The notes: generated by a model not told the origin, from the letters alone. A DNA stretch of 42,382 bases from an uncultured Pseudomonadota bacterium (GCA_902495305.1 CABUWG010000014.1:1-42382); one strand, 5' to 3'. Shown: positions 23,051-31,969, numbered from the stretch's first letter. Numbers and translations are program-made.

Positions 23051-23991
23051 TGCTGGAAAATTACACATGGACAAAAAAAGGACTTATATACAAACCTGAG
23101 CATAAACAAGATTGGTGGGTTGACCATGCCATGGCTCCGACACCGATACTCTATGACGCTAATACGATCAGAATTTATATCGGCGCTTGGGATAAAGACA
23201 GTATCTCCAGAATCACATATATTGATGTTGACAGCAACAATCCGTCGATAGTAAAAAGAATATCTGATAAATTTATTCTTGACATAGGGAAAGATGGTTG
23301 TTTTGACGACAACGGCGTTTTTCCCGCGCATGCTTACAAACACCCCGACGGCCGCGTTTTTCTTTACTATACGGGCTTTCAAAAATTAGATAAAATTGCA
23401 TTTTCCAACTTTTCAGGACTGGCCATAAGCTATGACAACGGCGAAACTTTTGAAAGAGTAAGTCAAGCCCCTGTTATGGACAGAGCCGATGAAGGGCTGT
23501 ATACCCGTGCCGGGACTTCAGTCATATATGAAGACGGTATATTTAAATGCTGCTATTCCGTCGGTTCCGGCTGGTACAACATTGCCGGAAAAAAACGTCC
23601 GATTTATGAAGTTAATTATATAGAATCTCAAAACGGTATCAACTTTCCCCAAAAGGGAACGACTGCCGTAAAAGTCGACCTGAGCCGCGAGCACGGGCTT
23701 GGACGGCCGCAGATTGTCAGGCTGCTTGGACAGACGATGGTCTTTTATACCCGCCGCACGTTGGACTTCAAGTATTTCATAGGTTGCGCGGTTAAACAGG
23801 GAAATGAATGGATTCGCTGTGATGACTGGCTGGAAACAATCAAACACGGCGCGCCCGGAGAGTTTGACGATCAAATGATTTATTTTCCGGCAGTTATTGA
23901 TACTGGCAACAAAATTTTTCTGTTCTATGTCGGCAACGGATATGGAAAAGAAGGATTCGGTTATGCGGAGATGATTAAGAATAATGACTAA
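23050..23991 (+). CDS. Five-bladed beta-propeller glycosidase-like protein
   Basis: A 313-aa protein with repeated strands typical of GH43/GH32/GH130-like propellers: WWVDHAMAPTPILYDANTIRIYIGAWD, GVFPAHAYKHPDGRVFLYYTGFQ, TRAGTSVIYEDGIFKCCYSVGSGW, RPQIVRLLGQTMVFYTRR and DDQMIYFPAVIDTGNKIFLFYVGNG. Asp and Glu residues are placed at blade starts, but I cannot assign catalytic ones. No signal peptide, so it is cytoplasmic. Proteins like this occur in surface polysaccharide loci beside ATP-grasp proteins, with unknown role. Its start overlaps the previous stop (TAATG). Base use is A/C-rich, unlike the rml genes. Confidence 0.75.
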   Translation: MLENYTWTKKGLIYKPEHKQDWWVDHAMAPTPILYDANTIRIYIGAWDKDSISRITYIDVDSNNPSIVKRISDKFILDIGKDGCFDDNGVFPAHAYKHPDGRVFLYYTGFQKLDKIAFSNFSGLAISYDNGETFERVSQAPVMDRADEGLYTRAGTSVIYEDGIFKCCYSVGSGWYNIAGKKRPIYEVNYIESQNGINFPQKGTTAVKVDLSREHGLGRPQIVRLLGQTMVFYTRRTLDFKYFIGCAVKQGNEWIRCDDWLETIKHGAPGEFDDQMIYFPAVIDTGNKIFLFYVGNGYGKEGFGYAEMIKNND

Positions 23992-25171
23992 ATCTATCGT
24001 TTTTTTAATGTGTACATCTGGCATCGGGGGAGAAGTCATAACATACATGAGAATGGCTGAATGGCTTCACAAAAATACTGATTATAAAATCTATTGTGCA
24101 GATATTCCAAGCGGTGCTTCTTTGACTTACATAAAAAAATACAATTATGATTATATACAAATTATTCCCTTGAACGTTAGTACAGATACTGATGGAAAAT
24201 TACATAAAATCGAGGATACGAAATTTCCAGACGATAGTATGATCTTTACAAATGGATTTTACTTATGGAAAAGTGATATATTAAAACACATAATTGCAGA
24301 CAATATCCGTTTCCTGTTTTACTTTGTAGAGCCGAGGACATACACTGACGTTTTGTTACAAAAATCTTGGTTAAAAAAAATACGAGAAAAGATTAAACTG
24401 AAGTCCATTTTAAAATTGGCAAACTCTAGTAAGAGTTTGGTTTTTCAAGATTACCCAAATTTTCGCAATGTCGCTAATTTCTGTCCTCAGATAGATAAAC
24501 GTTATCTACCTATTCCTATATATCATAAGCCAGTAAGACAGAATTGGAAATTTTCTACACATGATATTCGGCTGTGCTATATCGGACGGAACTGTGCTAC
24601 TAAAAACCGGACTTTGTATTTTTTTGTAGAACAATTGAGCAAATATATACAGCAAAAGAATCAAACTTCCATTACTCTGTATATTGTATCCGACATATGT
24701 AAAGAAGATAGAATTTATATAAAATTACGGCAGCGTTTCCCTAAAATTAAAATTGTTCTAAAAAGCACTTTATATGAAGACAAACTGGAAAAATTTCTGC
24801 AAGAAGAAGTCGATATTGTTCTCGGTATGGGGGTTTCTTGTTTGGATGCTACACGACTTGGTATACCAGCTATATCTGCACCCGCGTCCACCAGAAAAAT
24901 TCCATTTTCAACCAAAGTTGGAACTATAAGTGACTTCAATGAATATACGCTTGGTGGATATCTCAATGAAGACAACTGTTTTCAAAATGGCAAATTGTTT
25001 TTCGACTTATTAGATGATATTTGTCAAAATTACAATAATTATGCCGCTGAAAATTACAAATTTTCAAAAAAGAATTTTAACATAGAACATGTTATGCCAA
25101 AATTTTTGCAATACGCAAACGAAACATCATTTGAATATAAAGATATAGGAAATTGTTATGGAACTTATTGA
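23984..25171 (+). CDS. GT-B fold glycosyltransferase, AT-rich
   Basis: A 395-aa protein. The N-terminal IVFLMCTSGIGGEVITYMRMAEWL is like group 1 (GT4) transferases. The C-terminal half has RLCYIGRNCATKNRTLYFFVEQL, TLYIVSDICKEDR and EEVDIVLGMGVSCLDATRLGIPAISAPA, the last matching the donor-binding E-x7-like loop. It probably adds a sugar to the repeat unit. It is the most AT-rich gene of the operon and, like its neighbours from 22.2 kb, A/C-biased on this strand, which suggests transfer. It overlaps both flanking genes by 8 and 14 bases. Confidence 0.8.
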   Translation: MTKSIVFLMCTSGIGGEVITYMRMAEWLHKNTDYKIYCADIPSGASLTYIKKYNYDYIQIIPLNVSTDTDGKLHKIEDTKFPDDSMIFTNGFYLWKSDILKHIIADNIRFLFYFVEPRTYTDVLLQKSWLKKIREKIKLKSILKLANSSKSLVFQDYPNFRNVANFCPQIDKRYLPIPIYHKPVRQNWKFSTHDIRLCYIGRNCATKNRTLYFFVEQLSKYIQQKNQTSITLYIVSDICKEDRIYIKLRQRFPKIKIVLKSTLYEDKLEKFLQEEVDIVLGMGVSCLDATRLGIPAISAPASTRKIPFSTKVGTISDFNEYTLGGYLNEDNCFQNGKLFFDLLDDICQNYNNYAAENYKFSKKNFNIEHVMPKFLQYANETSFEYKDIGNCYGTY

Positions 25172-26087
25172 AATTACCCGACAAGAATTCGACAATCTGG
25201 TCAAGCAGCCTTTTTCTGCTTTTGATACCAGCGTATTTTGCGAATTAAACCGCGCCAAAGTGGACGATTTGAAATATCTGTTGTTTAATGACGGAAAAAA
25301 CCGCTTTTACCTTATTGCCGGCATCAAAGATGGAGTTGTCAAATTCCCGTTTTCAGCCTCATTCGCCATGCTGGCCAATGTCAGTTTGCACAACAAAATC
25401 GTATGTTATCATGAAGCCGTCAAAGCGCTCAGCGCATGGGCTGCCGAAAACGGATACAAAAAGATTGTGTTTTCGCTACCGCCTCATTTTTATAATCCGA
25501 CGACCATAACCATGTTGTATAACGCCCTGTTTGTCAACGGCTTCAAAATTGAAGACATTGAAGTCAATTATGAATATTACCTCAAAAACTTTTCAGACAC
25601 TTATGAAATGGACATCGACCCCAAAGCCCGACAAAAGTTGCGCGCTTCGCTCAAAAACAACCTCTCTTTTGAAAAAACGGACGATATTGAAACCGTCTAT
25701 GAAGTCATCCGCCAAAACCGAGAATACCGCGGCTTTCCGCTGTGGATGAGTCTTGCCGACGTCAAAGCCACGCAACCGTTGATTAACATGGATTTGTTTT
25801 TGGCGCGCGATGCCGGCGGAACGCCAATTGCTTCAGCACTCATTTACCGCCTGACAGACAAAATACTGCGCGTCATCTACTGGGGAAACACGGCAGAAAG
25901 TGAAGAATTACGCCCGATGAATTTTCTTTCTTATCAGGTTTTCAAGTATTACAGTGGCAAAGCGTTTGAAGTCATTGATATCGGCCATTCAACCGATGAC
26001 AGCATTCCTAATTTCGGTCTGTGCGATTTCAAACAGGCTATCGGCTGTGACTGCTCTCCCAAATTAGTTATGATTAAAGAACTCTGA
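25158..26087 (+). CDS. GNAT/FemAB-like acyltransferase of the glycan operon
   Basis: A 309-aa protein with two GNAT-like halves. N-terminal: AFDTSVFCELNRAKVDDLKYLLFNDGKNRFYLIAGIKDGVVKFPFSASFAML. C-terminal: IDPKARQKLRASLKNNLSFEK, LFLARDAGGTPIASALIYRLTDKILRVIYWGN and MNFLSYQVFKYYSGKAFEVIDIGHST. This arrangement is typical of FemAB-like or double-GNAT proteins in polysaccharide loci. It may acylate the amino sugar made by FdtA/FdtB, since no hexapeptide-repeat FdtC-type acetyltransferase is seen; this is inference. AGGA lies eight bases before the ATG. Confidence 0.75.
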   Translation: MELIEITRQEFDNLVKQPFSAFDTSVFCELNRAKVDDLKYLLFNDGKNRFYLIAGIKDGVVKFPFSASFAMLANVSLHNKIVCYHEAVKALSAWAAENGYKKIVFSLPPHFYNPTTITMLYNALFVNGFKIEDIEVNYEYYLKNFSDTYEMDIDPKARQKLRASLKNNLSFEKTDDIETVYEVIRQNREYRGFPLWMSLADVKATQPLINMDLFLARDAGGTPIASALIYRLTDKILRVIYWGNTAESEELRPMNFLSYQVFKYYSGKAFEVIDIGHSTDDSIPNFGLCDFKQAIGCDCSPKLVMIKEL

Positions 26088-26103
26088 TAAAAGGCATAAT
26101 ACA

Positions 26104-27192
26104 ATGATTAAATTTTTAGATTTGGAGAAGGTTAATAATCGGTTTCGGGAAGAAATTGATGGACGGATAAAGAACATTCTGGACAAAGGGTGGTATTTGC
26201 AAGGTGAGGAAAATGACCGGTTTGCCAAGAATTTTGCAGATTTTTGCGGGGCAAAATATGCTGTCGGTGTGGCTAATGGTTTAGATGCTTTACGTTTGAT
26301 TATCAAAGCTTCCGGATTTGGTTTCGGTGATGAGATTATTGTTCCGGCCAATACTTATATTGCGACTATTCTTGCGATTTCCGATAACGGCTGTACGCCG
26401 GTTTTGGTTGAGCCGGATATTCGTACTTATAACATTAATCCGGATTTGATTGAAGCCGCAATTACGCCCAAGACCAAAGCAATTATGCTGGTTCATCTTT
26501 ACGGGCAGGCAGTGCAGATGCAAAAAATTCGGGATTTGGCTCAAAAGTATAATCTCAAAATTTTTGAAGATGCCGCTCAGGCTCATGGCGCTGAATATGA
26601 AAATCGTCGGGTTGGCAATCTCGGTGACGCGGCAGCTTTTAGTTTTTATCCCGGCAAAAATCTGGGCTGTATGGGTGACGGCGGTGCCGTTGTGACGAAT
26701 GATGAAGAGCTTTATAACAAGGTTAAAGCTTTGGCTAATTATGGTTCTGACCGCAAATATCATCATATTTACAAGGGGTTGAATTCCCGTCTTGATGAAA
26801 TTCAGGCTGCGGTATTGGATGTTAAGCTGCCTTATTTGATACAAGATAATCAACGTCGTCGCGAAGTTGCAAAATATTATCGCGAGAACATTAAAAATCC
26901 GCAGATTGTTTTGCCGCAGACTTATGATGAAAAGGCGCATGTTTGGCATGTGTTTGCCGTACGGGCGGCAGAGCGTGACCGTTTTCAAGAATATCTCAAT
27001 GATAACGGGGTGCAGACGATTATCCATTATCCGACCCCGCCGCACAAACAACCGGCTTATGCGGAGTGGAACAGTCTGTCTTTTCCGGTTACGGAGCAGA
27101 TTCACCGTGAGATTATTTCTTTGCCGATTTCTCCGGTTATGACTGACGAAGAGGTTAAACAAGTGGTTGAGATTGTGAATGCCTATAAGTGA
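26104..27192 (+). CDS. fdtB: DegT/DnrJ/EryC1 sugar aminotransferase (FdtB/QdtB-like)
   Basis: PLP-dependent aminotransferase that would convert the 3-keto sugar from FdtA to dTDP-3-amino-3,6-dideoxyhexose. The 362-aa protein opens IKFLDLEKVNNRFREEIDG and has YAVGVANGLDALRL and IIVPANTYIATILAI. KIFEDAAQAHGAEYE follows, then the PLP lysine in SFYPGKNLGCMGDGGAVVT, and SRLDEIQAAVL. AAAGG lies ten bases before the ATG. Base use returns here to the G/T bias of the rml genes. The next gene overlaps by 14 bases. Confidence 0.92.
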   Translation: MIKFLDLEKVNNRFREEIDGRIKNILDKGWYLQGEENDRFAKNFADFCGAKYAVGVANGLDALRLIIKASGFGFGDEIIVPANTYIATILAISDNGCTPVLVEPDIRTYNINPDLIEAAITPKTKAIMLVHLYGQAVQMQKIRDLAQKYNLKIFEDAAQAHGAEYENRRVGNLGDAAAFSFYPGKNLGCMGDGGAVVTNDEELYNKVKALANYGSDRKYHHIYKGLNSRLDEIQAAVLDVKLPYLIQDNQRRREVAKYYRENIKNPQIVLPQTYDEKAHVWHVFAVRAAERDRFQEYLNDNGVQTIIHYPTPPHKQPAYAEWNSLSFPVTEQIHREIISLPISPVMTDEEVKQVVEIVNAYK

Positions 27193-28702
27193 GGAATTAT
27201 CGGAATATAAAACGGTTGTATTGCGGAATAAAAGTTTTTTTGAAGATTTGCTTCTAAAAATTAAAACGGCCAAAAATGATAGAGAAAAGCTCCGGTTTGC
27301 CAAAAAGGCAATAAAATTTGCAACGTCTACCGGAACGGGATATTTTAGTTCTGATATTCTGGAGCAGGTTTTTATGGATATTGCTGCAAAGCATGATGTG
27401 AAAAACCTTTCTAAGGATTTTGTTCCTAAAAGCGTATTACATGTTATGACTAAGACGTATTTTTCCGGCGGCCATACCAGAGTTGTTGAAAGGTGGATTG
27501 AGGCTTCTCCCGATGATGAAAAGCATTCTTTGTTGTTGACTTCCGAAGCCGGACAAAAGGTTCCGCCGCATTTGCAAAAAGTTGTTCAGAGCAAAGGCGG
27601 TAAGATAATCCGCCTTTCAGACTGGTGGTCAGATCTTCGCAAGGGTTTGGAGCTACGTAAAATTGCTTCCGAATATGCGTTTGTCGTGCTGCATGTTCAT
27701 CCTGAAGACGTGGTGCCGCTTATTGCTTTCGGCAACAGGCAATTTGAACGGCCGGTCATTTTTTATAATCATGCAGATCATAAGTTCTGGCTGGGTGTTG
27801 GTATTGCCGATCTGGTTGCTGACTTGCGACGGAAAGGGCAGGAGATAACTTTAAAATTTCGCGGAGCTCAAAACAGTTTTATATTAGGCGTTCCGTCCGA
27901 GTTACCCAAGTCTGTGGTTGAAAAGAACAAATCTGAAGCCCGCCAGGTGTTGTCTTTGCCTTCGGATAAAAAAATAATTTTAACCGTGGGTTCAGCTTAT
28001 AAGTATAAGCCCTTGGGAAAACTTGACTATTTGCAGGTCGTGCAGAAGTTGCTCGAAGATGAAGATATAATTTTTATTGCCATCGGGCCGGATTATGCAA
28101 CGCTTCCATTATGGAAAAACGTGGCGGAAAAAAGTCAGGGGCGTTTGAAAGCTCTTGGTATTTTGCCGTATGAAGAGGTTGTGGCTTATATTGCGGCAGC
28201 AGATGTGGTTTTGGACAGTTTTCCGATGGGCGGTGGAACAGCCATGATTGATGCCGTTAGTAAAAATCGTCCGGTTTTGTTTGTTGACAGCATTTTAGGA
28301 CAATTTGATTATTTGTTAGGGTCTGTGGCTCAGTGTTCCGATTTTCATGATATGGCCGTTAAAGCGCATGATTTGGCGTATGATGAGGTTCTTCAGCAAG
28401 AGAATGTGGCCGAGATGAAAAAAAGACTGGCAGACAATTGTTGTATGGACGTATGGAAAAACAGGCTCCCTCAGGTTTATCGTCAGGCCGGCCAAAGACA
28501 TTTGCTCCATTCGTTCGAGGCATTGCCGCAAGTGTCGGACGATACGGTCGTTTTAGTGAATTTGTATCAGAAAGTAAAAGAAAAAGTCTGGTTGCGTTGC
28601 GGTCGCTGGCTGCAAGTCAGAACGGTTAAAGAGGTGTATGGCAAAAAGCTTTATGCCGAGTTTATGGGAAAGACGTTTTTGAAATTAAATTGCGGCGGAT
28701 AG
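27179..28702 (+). CDS. GT-B fold glycosyltransferase, 507 aa
   Basis: A long glycosyltransferase. The first 90 residues are a helical lead-in. Then VLHVMTKTYFSGGHTRVVERWIEA is the N-terminal Rossmann domain with a glycine-rich acceptor loop. KKIILTVGSAYKYKPLGKLDYLQVVQKL, FIAIGPDYA and YIAAADVVLDSFPMGGGTAMIDAVSKNRPVLF form the donor-binding domain. The last 100 residues are a helical extension. The ribosome site is weak and translation is probably coupled to fdtB. Last gene of the operon; no clear terminator follows. Confidence 0.85.
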   Translation: MPISEELSEYKTVVLRNKSFFEDLLLKIKTAKNDREKLRFAKKAIKFATSTGTGYFSSDILEQVFMDIAAKHDVKNLSKDFVPKSVLHVMTKTYFSGGHTRVVERWIEASPDDEKHSLLLTSEAGQKVPPHLQKVVQSKGGKIIRLSDWWSDLRKGLELRKIASEYAFVVLHVHPEDVVPLIAFGNRQFERPVIFYNHADHKFWLGVGIADLVADLRRKGQEITLKFRGAQNSFILGVPSELPKSVVEKNKSEARQVLSLPSDKKIILTVGSAYKYKPLGKLDYLQVVQKLLEDEDIIFIAIGPDYATLPLWKNVAEKSQGRLKALGILPYEEVVAYIAAADVVLDSFPMGGGTAMIDAVSKNRPVLFVDSILGQFDYLLGSVAQCSDFHDMAVKAHDLAYDEVLQQENVAEMKKRLADNCCMDVWKNRLPQVYRQAGQRHLLHSFEALPQVSDDTVVLVNLYQKVKEKVWLRCGRWLQVRTVKEVYGKKLYAEFMGKTFLKLNCGG

Positions 28703-28714
28703 GTGCTTTCTGTC

Positions 28715-28744
28715 TTTACAAATTCTTTTTTCCGGCTTTATTAT
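28715..28744 (+). promoter_or_regulatory. Predicted promoter of the hydrogenase maturation genes
   Basis: TTTACA (28715-28720), 18-base spacer, TATTAT (28739-28744), each one mismatch from consensus. It would free these genes from the switchable glycan operon upstream. Confidence 0.5.
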
Positions 28745-28771
28745 AAAAAATCGTTTCAAAAAGGAGGAAGA

Positions 28772-29029
28772 ATGGCGTCGAGAGTTGCGATTATCGGGAT
28801 TATTGTTGAAAATCCGGAAGCTGTGGAAAAGCTTAATGCGATTTTGCATGAGTATGCCGCTTTTATCATCGGCCGCATGGGGATTCCTTATCGCGAAAAG
28901 AAGGTAAGTATTATCAGTATTGCCGTGGATGCGCCGCAAGATGTGATTAGCGCCATGGCGGGAAGAATAGGGCGGTTGAACGGTGTGTCGGCCAAAACAG
29001 TTTATTCGGCCGTCGGGGTTGAAAATTAA
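28772..29029 (+). CDS. Iron-only hydrogenase system regulator (TM1266-like), 85 aa
   Basis: A small ACT/NikR-like ferredoxin-fold protein: MASRVAIIGIIVENPEAVEKLNAILHEYAAFIIGRMGIPYREKKVSIISIAVDAP fits the putative regulator family encoded beside hydE/F/G. A ligand-binding or regulatory role is assumed in the family but not proven. ATG at 28772 has AAGGAGG five bases upstream; the frame is open from 28703 but without a start signal. hydG follows after 96 bases. Confidence 0.9.
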   Translation: MASRVAIIGIIVENPEAVEKLNAILHEYAAFIIGRMGIPYREKKVSIISIAVDAPQDVISAMAGRIGRLNGVSAKTVYSAVGVEN

Positions 29030-29125
29030 ATTCTTTCTTGCATCTTTGCCTTAAAGTTTGTATAGTTCCAGTGATTTTTAACTAACGGGAAAGAATTTTC
29101 TGACCCGAAAGAGAAAGGCTGTTAT

Positions 29126-30544
29126 ATGTATGATCCGAAATCATTAAAGGCGGAGGAGTTTATCTGCCATCAGGAAGTTCTTGATACGCTGGAATTTGCC
29201 GAAAAAAATAAAAACAATCGCGACCTTATTGATAAAATTCTGGAAAAAGCCCGTCAGCGCAAGGGATTGAGCCATCGAGAGGCCATCGTGCTGCTGGACT
29301 GTGCGCTAGAAGACAAAAACAAAGAGATTTTTGCTTTGGCCGAGCAGATTAAAAAAGATTATTACGGTAACCGCATTGTTATGTTTGCGCCGCTGTATCT
29401 GTCCAACTATTGCGTCAACGGCTGCGTCTATTGTCCTTATCATGCCAAAAACAAGCATATTGCGCGCAAAAAGCTGACACAGGAAGAAATTGCCCGTGAG
29501 GTTATTGCCTTACAGGATATGGGGCATAAGCGTCTGGCTCTGGAAGCGGGAGAAGATCCGGTTAACAATCCGATAGAATATATTTTGGACAGCATCAAAA
29601 CGATTTATTCGATTAAGCATAAAAACGGGGCAATCCGCCGTGTGAATGTGAATATTGCGGCGACGACGGTTGAAAACTACCGCAAGCTGAAAGAAGCCGG
29701 TATCGGCACTTATATTCTTTTTCAGGAAACCTATCATAAAGAGAGCTATGAAAAGCTGCATCCCAAAGGTCCGAAGCATAATTACGCTTATCATACGGAG
29801 GCGATGGACAGAGCCATGGACGGCGGTATTGACGATGTCGGGCTTGGGGTTTTGTTTGGGCTGGAATTGTACCGTTATGAATTTGCGGCGCTTTTGATGC
29901 ATGCCGAGCATCTGGAAGCTGTGCACGGCGTGGGGCCGCATACCATCAGCGTGCCGCGGATTAAGCATGCCGATGATATTGATCCGAATGTTTTTGACAA
30001 CGGCATTGATGACGATATTTTTGCCAAGATTATTGCCTGTATCCGGATTTCGGTGCCTTATACCGGTATGATTATTTCAACGCGAGAAAGCAAGGCTTGT
30101 CGGGAAAAAGCATTGCATTACGGCATATCGCAAATCAGCGGCGGCTCCAAGACCAGTGTCGGCGGATATGCCGAAGAGGAACCGGATGATCATAAATCCG
30201 AACAATTTGATGTCAGCGACAAAAGAACGCTGGACGAGGTTGTCCGTTGGCTGATGGAACTGGGATATGTGCCGAGTTTTTGTACGGCTTGTTATCGGGA
30301 AGGCCGCACCGGCGATCGGTTTATGGCTTTGTGCAAGAATATGCAAATTCACAATTGCTGTCTGCCGAATGCCTTGATGACCCTGAAAGAATACATACAG
30401 GATTATGCCTCTCCCGAAACAAAACGACTTGGGGAGGCGTTGATTGCTTTTGAACTTAATCATATTCCGAATGAAAAAGTCAGAAATATTGTCAAGGATA
30501 ATTTGGAAAATATTGTCAACGGACAGCGGGATTTTCGTTTTTAA
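29126..30544 (+). CDS. hydG: [FeFe]-hydrogenase maturation radical SAM enzyme HydG
   Basis: Splits tyrosine to make the CO and CN ligands of the H-cluster. The 472-aa protein has the radical SAM C-x3-C-x2-C motif in LSNYCVNGCVYCPYH (about residues 96-103), RVNVNIAATTVENYRKLKEAGIGTYILFQETYHKESYEKLHP, and VGLGVLFGLELYRYEF. The C-terminal auxiliary cluster motif is C-T-A-C in SFCTACYREGRTGDRFM. Length is typical. HydE and HydF and the hydrogenase itself are not in the window. Two hairpins follow the gene. Confidence 0.97.
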   Translation: MYDPKSLKAEEFICHQEVLDTLEFAEKNKNNRDLIDKILEKARQRKGLSHREAIVLLDCALEDKNKEIFALAEQIKKDYYGNRIVMFAPLYLSNYCVNGCVYCPYHAKNKHIARKKLTQEEIAREVIALQDMGHKRLALEAGEDPVNNPIEYILDSIKTIYSIKHKNGAIRRVNVNIAATTVENYRKLKEAGIGTYILFQETYHKESYEKLHPKGPKHNYAYHTEAMDRAMDGGIDDVGLGVLFGLELYRYEFAALLMHAEHLEAVHGVGPHTISVPRIKHADDIDPNVFDNGIDDDIFAKIIACIRISVPYTGMIISTRESKACREKALHYGISQISGGSKTSVGGYAEEEPDDHKSEQFDVSDKRTLDEVVRWLMELGYVPSFCTACYREGRTGDRFMALCKNMQIHNCCLPNALMTLKEYIQDYASPETKRLGEALIAFELNHIPNEKVRNIVKDNLENIVNGQRDFRF

Positions 30545-30572
30545 CGTTTGCTAAACTTTGTTGAAAAAGCGG

Positions 30573-30629
30573 AAGCGGAAAACGTTTCCGCTTTTTTGTG
30601 CCGTCGGAAACGGCCTGCTGTTTTTTTAG
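30573..30629 (+). terminator. Tandem terminators after hydG
   Basis: First hairpin: 9-bp perfect stem 30573-30581 with 30585-30593, 3-nt loop, then TTTT. A second, weaker hairpin (GCCGT/ACGGC near 30601-30614) is followed by TTTTTTT at about 30622. Confidence 0.7.
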
Positions 30630-30696
30630 TTTGATTTTTGAAAAAAAGTGTAATAGTTTTAGAAAAATTGAAAAAAATATATGAAGAGAGGTTGTT

Positions 30697-31953
30697 ATGG
30701 GAATTAATGCGTTGCCGGTCAGAGGCACAAAAGATTATCTGCCGGCAGAGGTTCAGCTACGGGATTATGTTCAGGGGATTATCCTTGATACGTATAAAAA
30801 GTTTGGTTTTCAGCGGATTAATACGCCGATTATGGAAGATATCGAGCGTTTGAACAAAAGTGACGGCGGTGAGAATCTCAGCATGATTTTCAAAATCCTC
30901 AAGCGCGGACAAAAGCTTGATTTGAGCAAAGAAAATCTTAAGGAAGATGATTTGGTTGACAGCGGGCTGCGTTATGATCTGACCATGCCGTTGTCGCGTT
31001 ATTTTGCCAATAACCGCCAGAATTTGACTTTGCCGTTTAAATGTATTCAGATTGACAAGGTTTTTCGGGCCGAACGTCCGCAAAAAGGCCGGTTGCGCGA
31101 GTTTTTTCAATGTGATATTGATATTATCGGCGATGCCTCGGCCAATGCCGAAGCCGAGCTGATTTATGTGACGACGCAGGCTTTGCTGAATATCGGTTTT
31201 GATGATTTTACCGTTCGGGTTAACGACCGCCGGATTTTGACGGATTTGATTAAAGCCGCCGGATTTGCCGATGAAGACGTTTCTTCCGTCTGCATTAGTT
31301 TTGACAAGCTGGATAAAGTCGGTTTGGACGGTGTTAAAGCAGAGTTGCTGGAGAAAGAATATGCGCCGGCCGTGGTTGAAAAGTTTATGGAAATCATTGG
31401 CGGCAATGACTTGTCCGATTTGTCGGCGATTGAAAAGTTTTGTTCTGATGCCGGCGTTCCGGCTAATCTGCAAAAAGTGATTAATACAATTCAGTCTTTG
31501 ACCGGCGGGAAATTTAATATTGTTTATGACAAGTCTTTGGTACGCGGCATGGGGTATTATACCGGCATGGTGTTTGAGATTGTCAGTACCAAATTTGGTT
31601 CTTCTGTTGCCGGCGGCGGCAGATATGACAAGATGATTGGCAAGTTTCTGGGAGAAACGGTGCCGGCAGTCGGTTTTTCTATCGGTTTTGAGCGTATTTG
31701 CGAAATTCTGAAAGACAGCGAGACGGTTAACGTGCCTCAGGGCCGGAAAATTGTGCTGGTTTATGCCGATAGTGACGATTTTGGCGCTGTTTTGAAAAAA
31801 ACGGCGGAACTGCGGGCTGACGGCTGGACCGTGAATATGCTCAAGCGTTCCAAAAAACTTGGCAAGCAGCTTGATGCCATGATTGACAACGGTTACAGCC
31901 ATTCTTTTAATTTTGGCGAATCGACTGAGCCGAAAGAACTGCAGAAAAAGTAA
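30697..31953 (+). CDS. hisS: Histidyl-tRNA synthetase
   Basis: Class II synthetase charging tRNA-His. The 418-aa protein has PVRGTKDYLPAEVQLRDYV, motif 1 around FGFQRINTPIMED, motif 2 VFRAERPQKGRLREFFQCDIDIIG, the histidine-binding LVRGMGYYTGMVFEI, and motif 3 VAGGGRYDKM...PAVGFSIGFERI. A C-terminal anticodon-binding domain (IVLVYADSDDFGAVLKKTAELRADGWTVNML) follows. AGAGAGG ribosome site before the ATG. Own terminator downstream. Confidence 0.96.
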   Translation: MGINALPVRGTKDYLPAEVQLRDYVQGIILDTYKKFGFQRINTPIMEDIERLNKSDGGENLSMIFKILKRGQKLDLSKENLKEDDLVDSGLRYDLTMPLSRYFANNRQNLTLPFKCIQIDKVFRAERPQKGRLREFFQCDIDIIGDASANAEAELIYVTTQALLNIGFDDFTVRVNDRRILTDLIKAAGFADEDVSSVCISFDKLDKVGLDGVKAELLEKEYAPAVVEKFMEIIGGNDLSDLSAIEKFCSDAGVPANLQKVINTIQSLTGGKFNIVYDKSLVRGMGYYTGMVFEIVSTKFGSSVAGGGRYDKMIGKFLGETVPAVGFSIGFERICEILKDSETVNVPQGRKIVLVYADSDDFGAVLKKTAELRADGWTVNMLKRSKKLGKQLDAMIDNGYSHSFNFGESTEPKELQKK

Positions 31954-31969
31954 CTCGTACAAAAAGATG

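Noticed and set aside
30757..31962. A 401-residue open frame antisense to hisS
   Set aside because: Same kind of shadow; composition is not protein-like and hisS has all class II motifs.
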